Assembly: GCF_030818415.1 (NCBI RefSeq) | Contig: NZ_JAUTAE010000001.1 | Span: 3,250,001 to 3,314,000, forward strand | DNA: 64,000 nt | Reading direction: 5' to 3' | Source: Sphingomonas sp. SORGH_AS_0950 | GTDB taxonomy: Bacteria; Pseudomonadota; Alphaproteobacteria; Sphingomonadales; Sphingomonadaceae | In this document: in pieces, positions 8,922 through 17,324 of the stretch | Layout: the number at the start of each line of letters is the position of its first letter | Numbering within the stretch: the first letter of the stretch is position 1 | The notes under the pieces: generated by a model | The model's database searches: none | Told to the model about the DNA's origin: nothing | Seen by the model: the letters and a program-made list of their open reading frames with translations, nothing else | Program-made: the position numbers and the translations under genes

Positions 8922-8957
8922 GCGGCGAAACGAGTTTTTCGTTCCTCGTTTCGCCGC
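8922..8957 (-). terminator. Probable terminator of the aminopeptidase transcript
   Basis: A perfect 13-base-pair stem (GCGGCGAAACGAG-type arms at 8922-8934 and 8945-8957) has a ten-base loop and lies just past the aminopeptidase stop. On the minus strand it is followed only by a short T tract, so it may be a weak terminator or an mRNA-stabilising hairpin. Confidence 0.5.
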
Positions 8958-8971
8958 GCGGCAGGCTCGCT

Positions 8972-10828
8972 TTATCGTCCGAGCAGGCGGTCGACCGTAA
9001 CCTGGGTCACCGAATGATAGCCGGGACGCGCCTTGTCATAGATTCGCCTGGCCAGCGCCTGGCCCCATTCGCCCTGTCCCTGAAGCTGCTGGAACAGCGG
9101 TGCGACGAACTTGCGGCGGCCCTGCGCGGTCAGGAATTGCTCGGCCGACGCCTCGGCGGGCGGATAGCGGTTGGCGAGCGCGAGGCGGAGCCAGGCGAAG
9201 CGGATTTCGCTATTGCCCGTCCCGTTCCAGTGGAAACGGCCATCGAGCGTGGCGAGCCGTTCGGCGGACAGCTGGCGGGGCAACTGGTCGAGGAAGCGGA
9301 CATATTCCTGCGTCGTGACCTTGTCCGGCACCGCCGAGACCGGGCCACCCGCCGCGAAGGCCTTGGCCGCCGCGTCGATCGCGGGAAAGGCGTCGGAGCG
9401 GACATGGACCGCATTGGCGGGAATGCCGGGCTGATAGACCCATTGGTCGACGCCGATCCTGGCGTCCTCGCCGGGCTTGAGCAGGTTCTGGCGCAAATCG
9501 GCCAGGAACCCGGCGCTGGTCTGCGGCTGGAAGGCATGGCGGTCGAAATAGCCGCGCAGATAGGCGTCCCAGCGTGCGCGCCCGACGACGGACTCGATCG
9601 TCCGCAGGAAGGTCGCGCCCTTGTCATAGGCGATCTGGGTCATGCCATCATCGGGATCGCGCGCGGCATTCAGGTCGAGATGCAGCTTGGTGTCGGGCGA
9701 CTGCGGGCCACCGGCTTCCTTCACCGCGTTCTGCATGTCGGTCCAGGCCAGGTCCGCCTCCATCGCGGCGCGGCGCTTGCCGTACATCGACTCCATGATC
9801 CGGTTCTCGAAATAGCTGGTGAAGCCCTCGTTCAGCCAGAAATCGTCCCAGGTCGCGTTGGTGACGAGATTGCCCGACCAGCTATGCGCCAGCTCATGCG
9901 CGATCAGGCTGACGAGGCTGCGGTCGCCCGCCAGCACGGTCGGCGTGGCGAAGGTCAGCATCGGGTTTTCCATGCCGCCGAACGGAAAGCTGGGCGGCAG
10001 GACCAGTACGTCATAGCGGCCCCAGCGATAGGGGCCGTACAGCCCCTCGGCGGCGGTGACGAACTTGTCGAGCCCGGCGAACTCCCACGCCGCCTTGTCG
10101 AGCATCGCGGGCTCGGTCCAGATGCCGGTATGGGCGCTGAGCGGCTTGAACTTCAGGTCGCCGATCGCGAGCGCGATCAGATAGGGGGCGACCGGCTTGT
10201 CCATGCGATAGCTGGCGGTGTGACGGCCATCGTTGCAGGGCGTCTCGCCGGTCCGCTCGCCGCTCATCACCACGGTCAGCGCGCAGGGGGCGTTGACGGT
10301 GGCGTCCCAGGTCTGGCGGATGCCGGGCGAATCCTGGGTCGGAATCCAGCTGCGGTTGAGGATCGCCTCGCCCTGGCTGAACAGATAGGGTTGTTTCTTG
10401 CCCGCCGTCTGCTCGGGCGACAGCCATTGCAGCGCCTTGGCCCCCGGCGCGGAGGCATAGGCGATCTTCACCGTGCGATTGCCGTTCAGCGTGATGGTCA
10501 GCGGCGCGCCGTGCACCTTGTCGTTCGCGCCCACGCTATAGGGCAGGGGCCGGTCCTGCGCATCGGTGACGGTGACGATGCGCAGGCCGTTGTCGTCGAC
10601 GACCAGCTGCCGGGCATCCGGCTTCGCATCGACCGACAGGGTCGCGATGCCGCGCATCACATGGGTGTCGAAATCGGCATAGAGGTTCAGCGAGACATGC
10701 GTGACCCGCGCCTCCAGCGGTCGGGCATAGCTGTGCACGTCGCGCGCATCGGGGCTGGCCAGGACAGGCGCGACGGTCGGGGCGGGGCTTTGGGCGGCGA
10801 GCAGCATCGCCAGGGCGGCAACGGACAT
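8972..10828 (-). CDS. M1-family zinc aminopeptidase, exported
   Basis: Metallo-aminopeptidase of the M1 family, closest in layout to the leukotriene-A4-hydrolase/cold-active aminopeptidase group, 618 residues. A signal peptide is likely (ALAMLLAAQSPA). The substrate-binding motif is FGGMENP. The zinc site is HELAHSW (about residues 309-313) with the distal Glu in LNEGFTSYFE. Short peptides are the expected substrates, in the periplasm. It is divergent from the HIRAN gene; the ~100-base gap should hold both promoters. Confidence 0.9.
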   Translation of the reverse strand: MSVAALAMLLAAQSPAPTVAPVLASPDARDVHSYARPLEARVTHVSLNLYADFDTHVMRGIATLSVDAKPDARQLVVDDNGLRIVTVTDAQDRPLPYSVGANDKVHGAPLTITLNGNRTVKIAYASAPGAKALQWLSPEQTAGKKQPYLFSQGEAILNRSWIPTQDSPGIRQTWDATVNAPCALTVVMSGERTGETPCNDGRHTASYRMDKPVAPYLIALAIGDLKFKPLSAHTGIWTEPAMLDKAAWEFAGLDKFVTAAEGLYGPYRWGRYDVLVLPPSFPFGGMENPMLTFATPTVLAGDRSLVSLIAHELAHSWSGNLVTNATWDDFWLNEGFTSYFENRIMESMYGKRRAAMEADLAWTDMQNAVKEAGGPQSPDTKLHLDLNAARDPDDGMTQIAYDKGATFLRTIESVVGRARWDAYLRGYFDRHAFQPQTSAGFLADLRQNLLKPGEDARIGVDQWVYQPGIPANAVHVRSDAFPAIDAAAKAFAAGGPVSAVPDKVTTQEYVRFLDQLPRQLSAERLATLDGRFHWNGTGNSEIRFAWLRLALANRYPPAEASAEQFLTAQGRRKFVAPLFQQLQGQGEWGQALARRIYDKARPGYHSVTQVTVDRLLGR

Positions 10829-10927
10829 GGATACTCCGGATGGGACAGGATGATTGCACTATAGCCCGCCCGGCCCGGATTGGGAGGGCTCTGGACCCGG
10901 GCGGCCGGGATACCCAGTTAGGGGCGC

Positions 10928-11326
10928 ATGGATGAATTGACGCTGGCCGTGGTCGGGATCGACTTTCCCAATGAGGACAAGGCGCGGAGCAACCGGCGCT
11001 TCGAACTGCTGGCATCGGCCATCGGCGATCCCGTGACGCTGCGGCCCGAGCCGCGCAACCGGCACGATCCCCATGCGGTCGCGGTATTCAGCGCGCGGGA
11101 TGTCCAGGTCGGCTATCTCTCCGCCGAACGCGCGCCGCTGATCGGCGCCCGAATCCGGCGTGGCGAGGTGGTGCGCGCCGTCTTTCAGGGGCTAAGCGGA
11201 TCGGTCGCCTATATCCGGGTCCGCTTCGGGGGCGAGCCGCCAAGCCTGCCGCCGCTACGCCCGGACGCGCCCGCCCAGGGCGATGATTTCTTCCCCGACC
11301 CGGACGGCCCCGACTGGGGCGCCTGA
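10928..11326 (+). CDS. HIRAN-domain protein
   Basis: Stand-alone HIRAN domain protein, 132 residues. The order VVGIDFPNEDKARSNRRFEL, PVTLRPEPRNRHDPHAVAVF and VQVGYLSAERAPLI matches the HIRAN core; in eukaryotic HLTF this domain binds 3' DNA ends. The acidic C-terminal tail (GDDFFPDPDGPDWGA) is probably disordered. A role in DNA-lesion recognition is inferred from the family, not shown here. A terminator hairpin follows within 20 bases. Confidence 0.8.
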   Translation: MDELTLAVVGIDFPNEDKARSNRRFELLASAIGDPVTLRPEPRNRHDPHAVAVFSARDVQVGYLSAERAPLIGARIRRGEVVRAVFQGLSGSVAYIRVRFGGEPPSLPPLRPDAPAQGDDFFPDPDGPDWGA

Positions 11327-11342
11327 GCCCCTGTTACGGGCA

Positions 11343-11373
11343 ACAAAAAAGGGAGCCGAAACGGCCCCCTTTT
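11343..11373. terminator. Bidirectional terminator
   Basis: The hairpin GGGAGCCG-AAA-CGGCCCCC is flanked by A6 on the left and T4 on the right. It lies between the convergent HIRAN gene and the small Ala-rich membrane protein gene, so it can serve both. Confidence 0.75.
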
Positions 11374-11429
11374 CCGTGCATGTCACCATGCGATGATGGC
11401 CGGGGCGGGCGCCAACCCGCCCCCGACGA

Positions 11430-11666
11430 TCAGTTGCTGTCCGAGTTGTCGTCCTTGACGATCGCGACGACGCCGATGGCGACCACGCCAGCAGCGATCA
11501 GCGCGGCGAGGATGCCGCCGCCGGCCAGCTTGTTGCCCTTGGCGGTCGGAGCCGAGGCGCGGACCGACTTGGCGACCGACAGGCTCGAAGCGGCGTTGGT
11601 CGGCGCAGCGGCGACCGGAGCAGCGACGAGGGCGGTGGCAGCAACGGCAGACAGGAACTTCATCAT
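11430..11666 (-). CDS. Small signal-peptide/membrane protein
   Basis: Uncharacterised 78-residue protein. The start MMKFLSAVAATA is supported by GGGAGA on the minus strand just upstream; the longer frame is not protein-like. A signal peptide ends near VAAAPTNA. A second hydrophobic stretch (GGGILAALIAAGVVAIGVVAI) and a charged tail (VKDDNSDSN) follow. The composition suggests a small envelope protein. The ~250 bases upstream hold no gene and are A/T-richer, as expected for a promoter region. Confidence 0.6.
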   Translation of the reverse strand: MMKFLSAVAATALVAAPVAAAPTNAASSLSVAKSVRASAPTAKGNKLAGGGILAALIAAGVVAIGVVAIVKDDNSDSN

Positions 11667-11915
11667 ATATATTCTCCCATGGCGAACTACAGCCAAGACG
11701 CGGCGTTGTTCTTTGTCCCGATAGCGCATACGCTTCGATCCGCAAAATTGTTCCTGCAGCGCATCAATTTTTTGCAAATGCACGGAACCCTTTTGCAACA
11801 CCCATAAATCATGAAGATTTGTTAACCACTTGGCGTCCCGGTCATGAGCAGGTCACGGCCATCGCCGGACCTGCGGCGCATTTCATCCACACCGGGAGCC
11901 GGTGCCGCCCGCCGG

Positions 11916-12296
11916 TCAGCGTCCGCCGTCACGCCTGGTCAGCGCCGCGACACAACTGGCGCGGTCGATCGCGCTGCCATCGGGTTCGCGCGCGTCGATA
12001 TAGGTGACGCGCGGCTCGGCCCCGTCCTTGGGGTAGAGATAGGCGTCGAGGACGCAGAAGCGGCCCTGATATTGCAACTTGCGCGCGGTCCCCTCGCGCA
12101 CATCGGCATCGGCCGCGCCGAACAGCTTGGTCAGTCCGGCGGCGTCCTGCCCCAGCACCCGCTCCAGCCCGACGCTGGTATAGGGCACCGGCACCGGGGC
12201 CATGCCGCCGGTGCGGACCGGCGCGGCGGTCTGCGGTACGGTACAGCCCGCCAGCGCGATCGGGGGCAGCAGCATCAGCGCGAAGGGGCGGTTCAT
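11916..12296 (-). CDS. Putative lipoprotein
   Basis: Predicted outer-membrane or periplasmic lipoprotein of 126 residues. Signal peptide MNRPFALMLLPPIALAGC has a clear lipobox (LAGC). The mature part has a segment SVGLERVLGQDAAGLTKLFG followed by a GTARKLQYQGRFCVLDAYLY strand pattern and two Cys residues, vaguely like small BamE-fold lipoproteins, but I cannot assign it. Its start overlaps the stop of the EI24-like gene upstream by four bases, so the two are co-transcribed. Confidence 0.65.
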   Translation of the reverse strand: MNRPFALMLLPPIALAGCTVPQTAAPVRTGGMAPVPVPYTSVGLERVLGQDAAGLTKLFGAADADVREGTARKLQYQGRFCVLDAYLYPKDGAEPRVTYIDAREPDGSAIDRASCVAALTRRDGGR

Positions 12297-12970
12297 GCCT
12301 TACGTCTCATGTGAAAGAAATGGGTCGCCATGCTCGCCCCCAGGACGGGGGCCAGCAGGTTCACCCCCGGAACCACGAACAGGGCGGCGGCGGCAAGCCC
12401 CAACAGGAAGCGCGCGGGTCCGGTCGCCTTGCGCCAGCGACGCATGGCGGCCCGGTCCATGTGCCGCGCCGCCACCATGTCGCCCAGATCGCGCGCGAGC
12501 AGCCAGCCATTGACGACCAGAAAGGCCGCGGCCGTACCCACCCCGGTTGCCAGCAGGACGATATAGAGCGGCAGGAGGACCAGGTTGATCGCGATCACGC
12601 GCCCCGCCGACCCCAGGCCCATGGCGACCCCGCGCGCGAAGGGCACCGGCCGCGCCCTTGCCAGCCGGTCGGGATAATGACGCGCCTCGACCGCAGCGAC
12701 GATGTCGTCGGCGAACAGGCCGACCACCGCGACCGCCACCGCCCGAAAGGCGAGCCAGAAGGCCAGCAGCTCGACCACCACGATCAGCGCGGCCGACCAT
12801 CCGCCCGCCTGCGCGCCCAGCCACCCGCTCAGTACCGCGCGCACGCCCCACCACAGCGCGATCCCGGCACCCGCGAACAGGGCAAGCGTGACCGCCAGCG
12901 AGCGAAACAGCACCCGGCGGATCGCAGGATCGCCAAGCTGGGCCAGCGACAGGAAAAAGGCGCGGATCAT
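12293..12970 (-). CDS. EI24-domain (CysZ-like) membrane protein
   Basis: Inner-membrane protein of about 225 residues with the EI24/CysZ fold. Several hydrophobic segments (SLAVTLALFAGAGIALWW, LIVVVELLAFWLAFRAV, VIAINLVLLPLYIVLLAT, LFVVPGVNLLAPVLG) and an NGWLLARDLGDM loop match the family. CysZ transports sulfate, but alphaproteobacterial EI24 proteins are mostly uncharacterised and no cys genes are nearby. It is the first gene of a two-gene operon with the lipoprotein. Confidence 0.75.
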   Translation of the reverse strand: MIRAFFLSLAQLGDPAIRRVLFRSLAVTLALFAGAGIALWWGVRAVLSGWLGAQAGGWSAALIVVVELLAFWLAFRAVAVAVVGLFADDIVAAVEARHYPDRLARARPVPFARGVAMGLGSAGRVIAINLVLLPLYIVLLATGVGTAAAFLVVNGWLLARDLGDMVAARHMDRAAMRRWRKATGPARFLLGLAAAALFVVPGVNLLAPVLGASMATHFFHMRRKA

Positions 12971-13097
12971 GGCGTCGGGAATGGCGCGGGGCCCAGGCTT
13001 GAGTCAATGCGCGGCGGCGGCGTCCGCGCCTCCCTTGCGCGGGGGTAGCGTGCTGACTAGGGCGGCGGCATCACAGCTTTTTCCCGGAGTCCCTTTC

Positions 13098-14090
13098 TTG
13101 ACCAACCCCACTTACGACGTGGTGGCGATCGGCAATGCCATCGTCGACATCCTCAGCCCGGCCGAAGATGACTTCATCGCCGAAAACGGCATGACCAAGG
13201 GCGCGATGCAGCTGGTCTTCTCGCCCGAGGAGGCCGATGCGCTTTATGCCAAGATGGGGCCGGGGCGCGAGATTTCGGGCGGCTCGGCGGCCAATACGCT
13301 GGCGGGGATCGCGGCGCTGGGCGGCAAGACCGCGTTCATCGGCCAGGTCGCCGACGACCAGCTGGGCGAGGTCTTCGCGCATGACATCCGGGCGGCGGGC
13401 GTCCGCTACGACACGCCGGTCCGCGCCGGACAGCCGACGACGGGCCGCTGCATGATCTTCGTCAGCCCCGACGGGCAGCGGACGATGAACACCTTCCTGG
13501 GCGCGTCGCATTACCTGCCTGCTCAGGCGCTCGACCGCGCGCTGATCGCCGATGCCGCCTATCTCTATATCGAGGGCTATCTCTGGGATCCCGAGGAACC
13601 GCGCGCCGCGATGCGCGCCGCGATCCAGGTCGCGCGCGAGGCGGGTCGCAAGATCGCCTTCACCGCCTCGGCCGAGTTCGTCATCGACCGCCACCGCGCC
13701 GATTTCCATGCGCTGATCGATGCCGGGCTGATCGACGTGATCTTCGCCAACGAGACCGAGATCGTCGCACTGACCGAGACGGCGGATGTCGAGGCGGCGA
13801 TCGCCTTCCTGAAGGACAAGGTCGAGACGCTGGTCGTCACGCTCGCCGAAAAGGGCGCGCTGGCGGTGCGCGGCGACGAGCGCGTGACCGTGCCCGCCCA
13901 GCCGGTGGACAAGGTGGTCGACACGACGGGCGCGGGCGACCTGTTCGCGGCGGGCTTCCTCCATGGCCAGACGCATGGCCGCGACCTTCAGGCCTCGCTG
14001 ACCCTGGGCGCCGCTTGTGCGGCCGAGATCATCAGCCATTTCGGCGCGCGCCCGCAGGTCGACCTGAAGGCCCTGGCCGCCAGCCTGTAA
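13098..14090 (+). CDS. PfkB-family sugar/adenosine kinase
   Basis: Ribokinase-fold kinase, 330 residues. It begins TNPTYDVVAIGNAIVDIL after a TTG start at 13098, with GGAG eight bases upstream; no in-frame ATG precedes the domain closely. Motifs are GGSAANTLAGIAALGG (sugar site) and the PfkB signature DTTGAGDLFAAGFLHG with the catalytic Asp. Sphingomonad orthologues are usually annotated as adenosine kinase, which fits the N-terminal VDI motif, but ribokinase-like substrates are possible. Confidence 0.85.
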   Translation: MTNPTYDVVAIGNAIVDILSPAEDDFIAENGMTKGAMQLVFSPEEADALYAKMGPGREISGGSAANTLAGIAALGGKTAFIGQVADDQLGEVFAHDIRAAGVRYDTPVRAGQPTTGRCMIFVSPDGQRTMNTFLGASHYLPAQALDRALIADAAYLYIEGYLWDPEEPRAAMRAAIQVAREAGRKIAFTASAEFVIDRHRADFHALIDAGLIDVIFANETEIVALTETADVEAAIAFLKDKVETLVVTLAEKGALAVRGDERVTVPAQPVDKVVDTTGAGDLFAAGFLHGQTHGRDLQASLTLGAACAAEIISHFGARPQVDLKALAASL

Positions 14091-14147
14091 TCCGCCATCC
14101 GCCCCCCGGGCCTTGGCCTGGGGGGAACGGCAGGGCCCCAAACAGAA

Positions 14148-14178
14148 AGGGCCGGAGGATCGCTCCTCCGGCCCTTTT
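14148..14178. terminator. Bidirectional terminator
   Basis: A perfect 12-base-pair stem (AGGGCCGGAGGA / TCCTCCGGCCCT) has a four-base loop and is followed by TTTT on the plus strand and preceded by AAA. It lies between the convergent PfkB kinase and amino-acid permease genes. Confidence 0.85.
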
Positions 14179-14196
14179 CCATGGTCGTGAAACCGA

Positions 14197-15735
14197 TCAG
14201 CGATCGAGCGGCCGGGCGACCTCCGGCTGCATTGCGGGATCCTCGACCACGTCGATGATGCCGCGCCCGACATGGCTGCGCTTGCGGCTGTAGAGGAAGT
14301 AGATCAGCAGGCCGACCGCACCCCAGCCCGGCAGGACCAGGATCGCGATCAGCGGCAGCGAGAAGTACAGATAGGCGCACCCGATCATCGCGGCGGGGGC
14401 GACGATCCACACCGCCGGGGTGCGGAAGGGGCGCTTGCGGCCCGGATCGGTCCGACGCAGCACCATCACCGACAGCGCCACCATGAAGAAGGCGAACAGC
14501 GTGCCCGAGTTGGAATAGTCGGCCAGCTTGCCGACCGGCAGGAAGGCCGAGGCGATGGTCGCGGCGATGCCGGTGACGATCGTCACGACGTGCGGGGTGC
14601 GATAGCGCGGATGCACCGAGGCGAGCTTTTCGGGCAGCAGGCCGTCGCGCGCCATGGTGAAGAACACGCGGGTCTGGCCGAACATCATCATCAGCACGAC
14701 CGAGGGCAGCGCCAGCGTGGCGGCCAGGCCGATCAGGTTGCCGATCTTTTCCCAGCCGATGGTGCGCAGCACATGCGCCAGCGCCTCGCGCGAGCAGGAC
14801 AGCGGCTCGGCCGCGCCGCCCGCGACGATCGCCTTGCAGCGATCGGCCAGTTCCGAGGTGCCCGGCGACAGCAGGACGCCCGCGGCGTCCCGCACCGGCT
14901 GCGCGCCCAGCGGCGATCCGATCGCGCCCGCCGATACCAGCAGGTAGAAGATAGTGCAGAACAGCAGCGAGGCGATCAGCCCGATCGGCACGTTGCGCTG
15001 CGGGTTCTTGGTTTCCTCGGCGGCGGTCGACACCGCGTCGAAGCCGACATAGGCGAAGAAGATCGACGCCGCCGCCCCCGCGACGCCGGTCAGGCCGGTC
15101 GGCATGAAGGGTTCGAAATGCGCGCCGTTCATGACCGGCACCGACAGCGCGATGAACAGTGTCAGCGCGGCGACCTTGATCGCGACCAGGATCGCGTTGA
15201 CGCGCGCGCTCTCGGTCGTGCCGACGACGAGCAGCCAGGTGACCAGCAGCGAGATGATGACGGCGGGCAGGTTGATGTAACCGCCCGAGGAGGGGCCGTT
15301 GACCCATTCCATCGGTATGTCGATGCCCAGCAGGTTGCGGATCTGCCCCACCACATAACCCGACCAGCCGACCGCGACGGCGGACGCGCCGACCGCATAT
15401 TCCAGGATCAGCGCCCAGCCGACCATCCAGGCGAGCAATTCGCCCATGACCGCATAGGTATAGGTATAGGCCGACCCCGCGACCGGCACCATCGAGGCCA
15501 GCTCGGAATAGCACAGCGCCGCCACCGCGCAGACGAAACCCGCCAGCACGAAGGACAGCATCATGCCCGGCCCCGCCTTTTGCGCGGCTTCGGAGGTGAG
15601 GACGAAGATGCCCGTGCCGATGACGGCGCCGATGCCCAGCATGGTCAGCTGGAACGCGCCTAGCGATCGTTGCAGCCCCTTCTTCTCAGCGGTCGCCAGA
15701 ATGGCGTCCAGAGGCTTAACGCGCCCGAAAATCAT
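14197..15735 (-). CDS. APC-superfamily amino-acid permease
   Basis: Inner-membrane amino-acid transporter with about 12 or more membrane segments, 512 residues. The first helix has GIGAVIGTGIFVLTSEAA, the glycine-rich unwound motif of APC (LeuT-fold) carriers. PVAGSAYTYTYAVMGELLAW and SIFFAYVGFDAVSTAAEETKNPQR are characteristic of the cationic amino-acid transporter (YfnA/CAT-like) branch. The start ATG 15735 has a G-rich ribosome-binding site ten bases upstream. Substrate specificity is not determinable. Confidence 0.9.
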   Translation of the reverse strand: MIFGRVKPLDAILATAEKKGLQRSLGAFQLTMLGIGAVIGTGIFVLTSEAAQKAGPGMMLSFVLAGFVCAVAALCYSELASMVPVAGSAYTYTYAVMGELLAWMVGWALILEYAVGASAVAVGWSGYVVGQIRNLLGIDIPMEWVNGPSSGGYINLPAVIISLLVTWLLVVGTTESARVNAILVAIKVAALTLFIALSVPVMNGAHFEPFMPTGLTGVAGAAASIFFAYVGFDAVSTAAEETKNPQRNVPIGLIASLLFCTIFYLLVSAGAIGSPLGAQPVRDAAGVLLSPGTSELADRCKAIVAGGAAEPLSCSREALAHVLRTIGWEKIGNLIGLAATLALPSVVLMMMFGQTRVFFTMARDGLLPEKLASVHPRYRTPHVVTIVTGIAATIASAFLPVGKLADYSNSGTLFAFFMVALSVMVLRRTDPGRKRPFRTPAVWIVAPAAMIGCAYLYFSLPLIAILVLPGWGAVGLLIYFLYSRKRSHVGRGIIDVVEDPAMQPEVARPLDR

Positions 15736-15924
15736 GAATGTCCAATCCCCCCAAGGGAAGGGCCGCCCCGACAGGGGGCGCACCCGGCGTTCGGTGAATG
15801 ATCCGGGAAGTTAGCTGCAATTTTATTACGCGCAATCCCTAAGACGCAGCCGATGCGGCCAGGGGAGGAGAAAGGCGTGCGTTTAAAGCCCCTGCCCCGG
15901 CAGGAGGAGGGGCAAGTGGCTCGA

Positions 15925-16302
15925 TCAGCGCGCCAGCATCGGGCCGAGCGGCTTGCCCGCCAGGATATGGACGTGGAGATGCGGCACCTCCTGCCCGGCG
16001 TCCGGGCCGATATTCGCCAGCAGGCGGTAACCCGGCGCCACCGCGCCCGCCTCGCGCGCGACACGGCCGACCGCGCGAACGAAGCCCGCAATCTCCGCCT
16101 CGCTGGCGCGCGCCGAGAAATCGTCCCACGACACATAGGGGCCGCGCGGGATCACCAGGATATGCGTCGGGGCGTGCGGCGCGATGTCGTGGAATGCGAC
16201 CGCCCATTCATCCTCATAGATGCGCTTCGAGGGGATTTCGTCGCGCAGGATCTTCGCGAAGATATTCTGGTCGTCATAGGGAAGCGTGGCGTCGATCGGC
16301 AT
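15925..16302 (-). CDS. HIT-family (histidine triad) protein
   Basis: Nucleotide-binding HIT-family protein, 125 residues, of the HINT/PKCI type that hydrolyses nucleoside phosphoramidates. The histidine triad is EVPHLHVHILAG. The N-terminal part has IFAKILRDEIPSKRIYEDEWAVAFHDIAPHAPTH split around the base-binding pocket. It follows hisE by 17 bases on the same strand and is presumably the last gene of the his transcript, an arrangement seen in other alphaproteobacteria. Confidence 0.92.
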   Translation of the reverse strand: MPIDATLPYDDQNIFAKILRDEIPSKRIYEDEWAVAFHDIAPHAPTHILVIPRGPYVSWDDFSARASEAEIAGFVRAVGRVAREAGAVAPGYRLLANIGPDAGQEVPHLHVHILAGKPLGPMLAR

Positions 16303-16319
16303 CGATGGTCTCCGTGGGA

Positions 16320-16634
16320 TCAGCGCGCGCGCGCGGCCTTTTCGTCGTGACCCGATATGCCCTCGCGCCGCGCGAGTTCGGCGCGGACATCGTCCAGCGA
16401 CAGCCCCGCATCGGTCAGCAGCACGATCAGGTGGAAGAGCAGGTCGGCGGCCTCGGACACGATCTTGTCGGGCTGCGCCATGGCGGCGATGACGGTTTCC
16501 ACCGCTTCCTCGCCCAGTTTCTGCGCGATCTTGGGCCGCCCCTTGGCGAACAGGCTGGCGGCGTAGGAGGTGGCGGCGTCGCCCTCGTCCCGGCGCGCGC
16601 GGATCGTGGCTTCGAGGCGGTCGAGCATGTCCAT
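16320..16634 (-). CDS. hisE: Phosphoribosyl-ATP pyrophosphatase
   Basis: Second step of histidine synthesis: hydrolyses phosphoribosyl-ATP to phosphoribosyl-AMP. It is an all-alpha NTP-pyrophosphohydrolase of about 104 residues. Typical motifs are KIAQKLGEEAVETVIAAM and EAADLLFHLIVLL (metal-binding Glu/Asp). The start at ATG 16634 (MDMLDRLEATI) matches usual family ends. A TTG at 16670 overlaps the stop of the 51-codon ORF upstream in TTGA and could be the real coupled start, adding 12 residues. It is detached from hisF by about 1 kb. Confidence 0.92.
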   Translation of the reverse strand: MDMLDRLEATIRARRDEGDAATSYAASLFAKGRPKIAQKLGEEAVETVIAAMAQPDKIVSEAADLLFHLIVLLTDAGLSLDDVRAELARREGISGHDEKAARAR

Positions 16635-16666
16635 GGCGGCGTGGGTGGCGCAGGCGGCGGGCGGCG

Positions 16667-16822
16667 TCAATCCTTGCGATTCCGGCGACGGAGCGCACGC
16701 CGCAAAAACCAGATCGCGCCGATCGCGAAGACGAACAGCGCGATGTCCGACAGCTCGGGATGGCTGCGCAGGCGGACGACACCGCTATGGCCATTGGCCG
16801 GGGTCATGATGGCGAGTGGCAT
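16667..16822 (-). CDS. Small membrane protein of 51 residues next to hisE
   Basis: A short frame running MPLAIMTPANGHSGVV, then HPELSDIALFVFAIG and a tail RRALRRRNRKD. The plan is a short polar head, one hydrophobic helix and an Arg-rich end, which recalls tripartite sorting tails or a single-span membrane peptide. Its stop is embedded in the possible TTG start of hisE. A diverged copy of its N-terminal half lies about 465 bases upstream (17161-17286). No function is known to me. Confidence rests on the conservation between the two copies and the coupling to hisE. Confidence 0.5.
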   Translation of the reverse strand: MPLAIMTPANGHSGVVRLRSHPELSDIALFVFAIGAIWFLRRALRRRNRKD

Positions 16823-16864
16823 GGGGGATGTTTAGCAGCCTGTTCGGCGGCGGTCATCGGGGGA

Positions 16865-17160
16865 GATTTCCACGCGAAGCCGCGAAGCCGCGAAATTTTT
16901 TTGGTTCGCGCGGAGGCGCGGAGGCGCGGAGGGTTTCGATTTGGGGCGGGCGCTGGCCCGTGCCCCCGATGTGGAAAGGTCTCCCGCCCGAAAGCGATGG
17001 CTCCGCAACCCCACCTCCGTTCAGCCTGAGCGAAGTCGAAGGCCACGGGAGTCCGGCGTGCCAAAGGGCAAAGCGGGGCCGCCGCGTGACCAATCTCTCC
17101 GCGCCTCCGCGCGAACCAAAAAACCTTCGCGGCTTCGCGGCTTCGCGGCTTCGCGTGAAC
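16865..17160. repeat. Family E tracts (CGCGGAGGCGCGGAG) and a family A arm
   Basis: Facing tracts of short GC units: CACGCGAAGCCGCGAAGC on the left (about 16872) and its complement-like GCGGCTTCGCGGCTTCGCG on the right (about 17130-17150), with CGCGGAGGCGCGGAGGCG and GCGCCTCCGCGCGAA inside. They can fold into one long imperfect hairpin. A family A arm lies at 17021-17041. No convincing gene is present. Confidence 0.7.
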
Positions 17161-17286
17161 CTAATGAACCCAGACCTGCGAACCTGCTGCCGCAAGCGAT
17201 TGGTCCGCATCCTCCGACGGTTCGGAATGGCTGTGCAGGTCGACGACGCCGTTAGGGTCGTTGGCCGGGATCGGGATGGCGAGTGG
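17161..17286 (-). pseudogene. Remnant of a second copy of the 51-residue ORF
   Basis: In-frame codons read PLAIPIPANDPNGVVDLHSH and then diverge to a non-hydrophobic tail ending QVWVH. The first half aligns with the 51-residue ORF at 16667-16822 (PLAIMTPANGHSGVVRLRSH). The ATG of the intact copy is replaced by GGG here and the membrane helix is lost, so this copy is probably dead. It is the left end of the duplicated block. Confidence 0.5.
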
Positions 17287-17324
17287 CCCGGGGGCGCAGC
17301 TCTGTTCGGCGGCGGTCATCGGAG

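Noticed and set aside
9014..10864. Plus-strand open frame of about 616 codons opposite the M1 aminopeptidase
   Set aside because: Composition is Arg/Gly/Asp-rich with no motif; the minus strand has the full HEXXH aminopeptidase.
11667..11915. Small RNA gene in the A/T-rich 250-base gap
   Set aside because: It has no clear terminator or conserved structure; it is adequately explained as a promoter region for the divergent-facing small genes.
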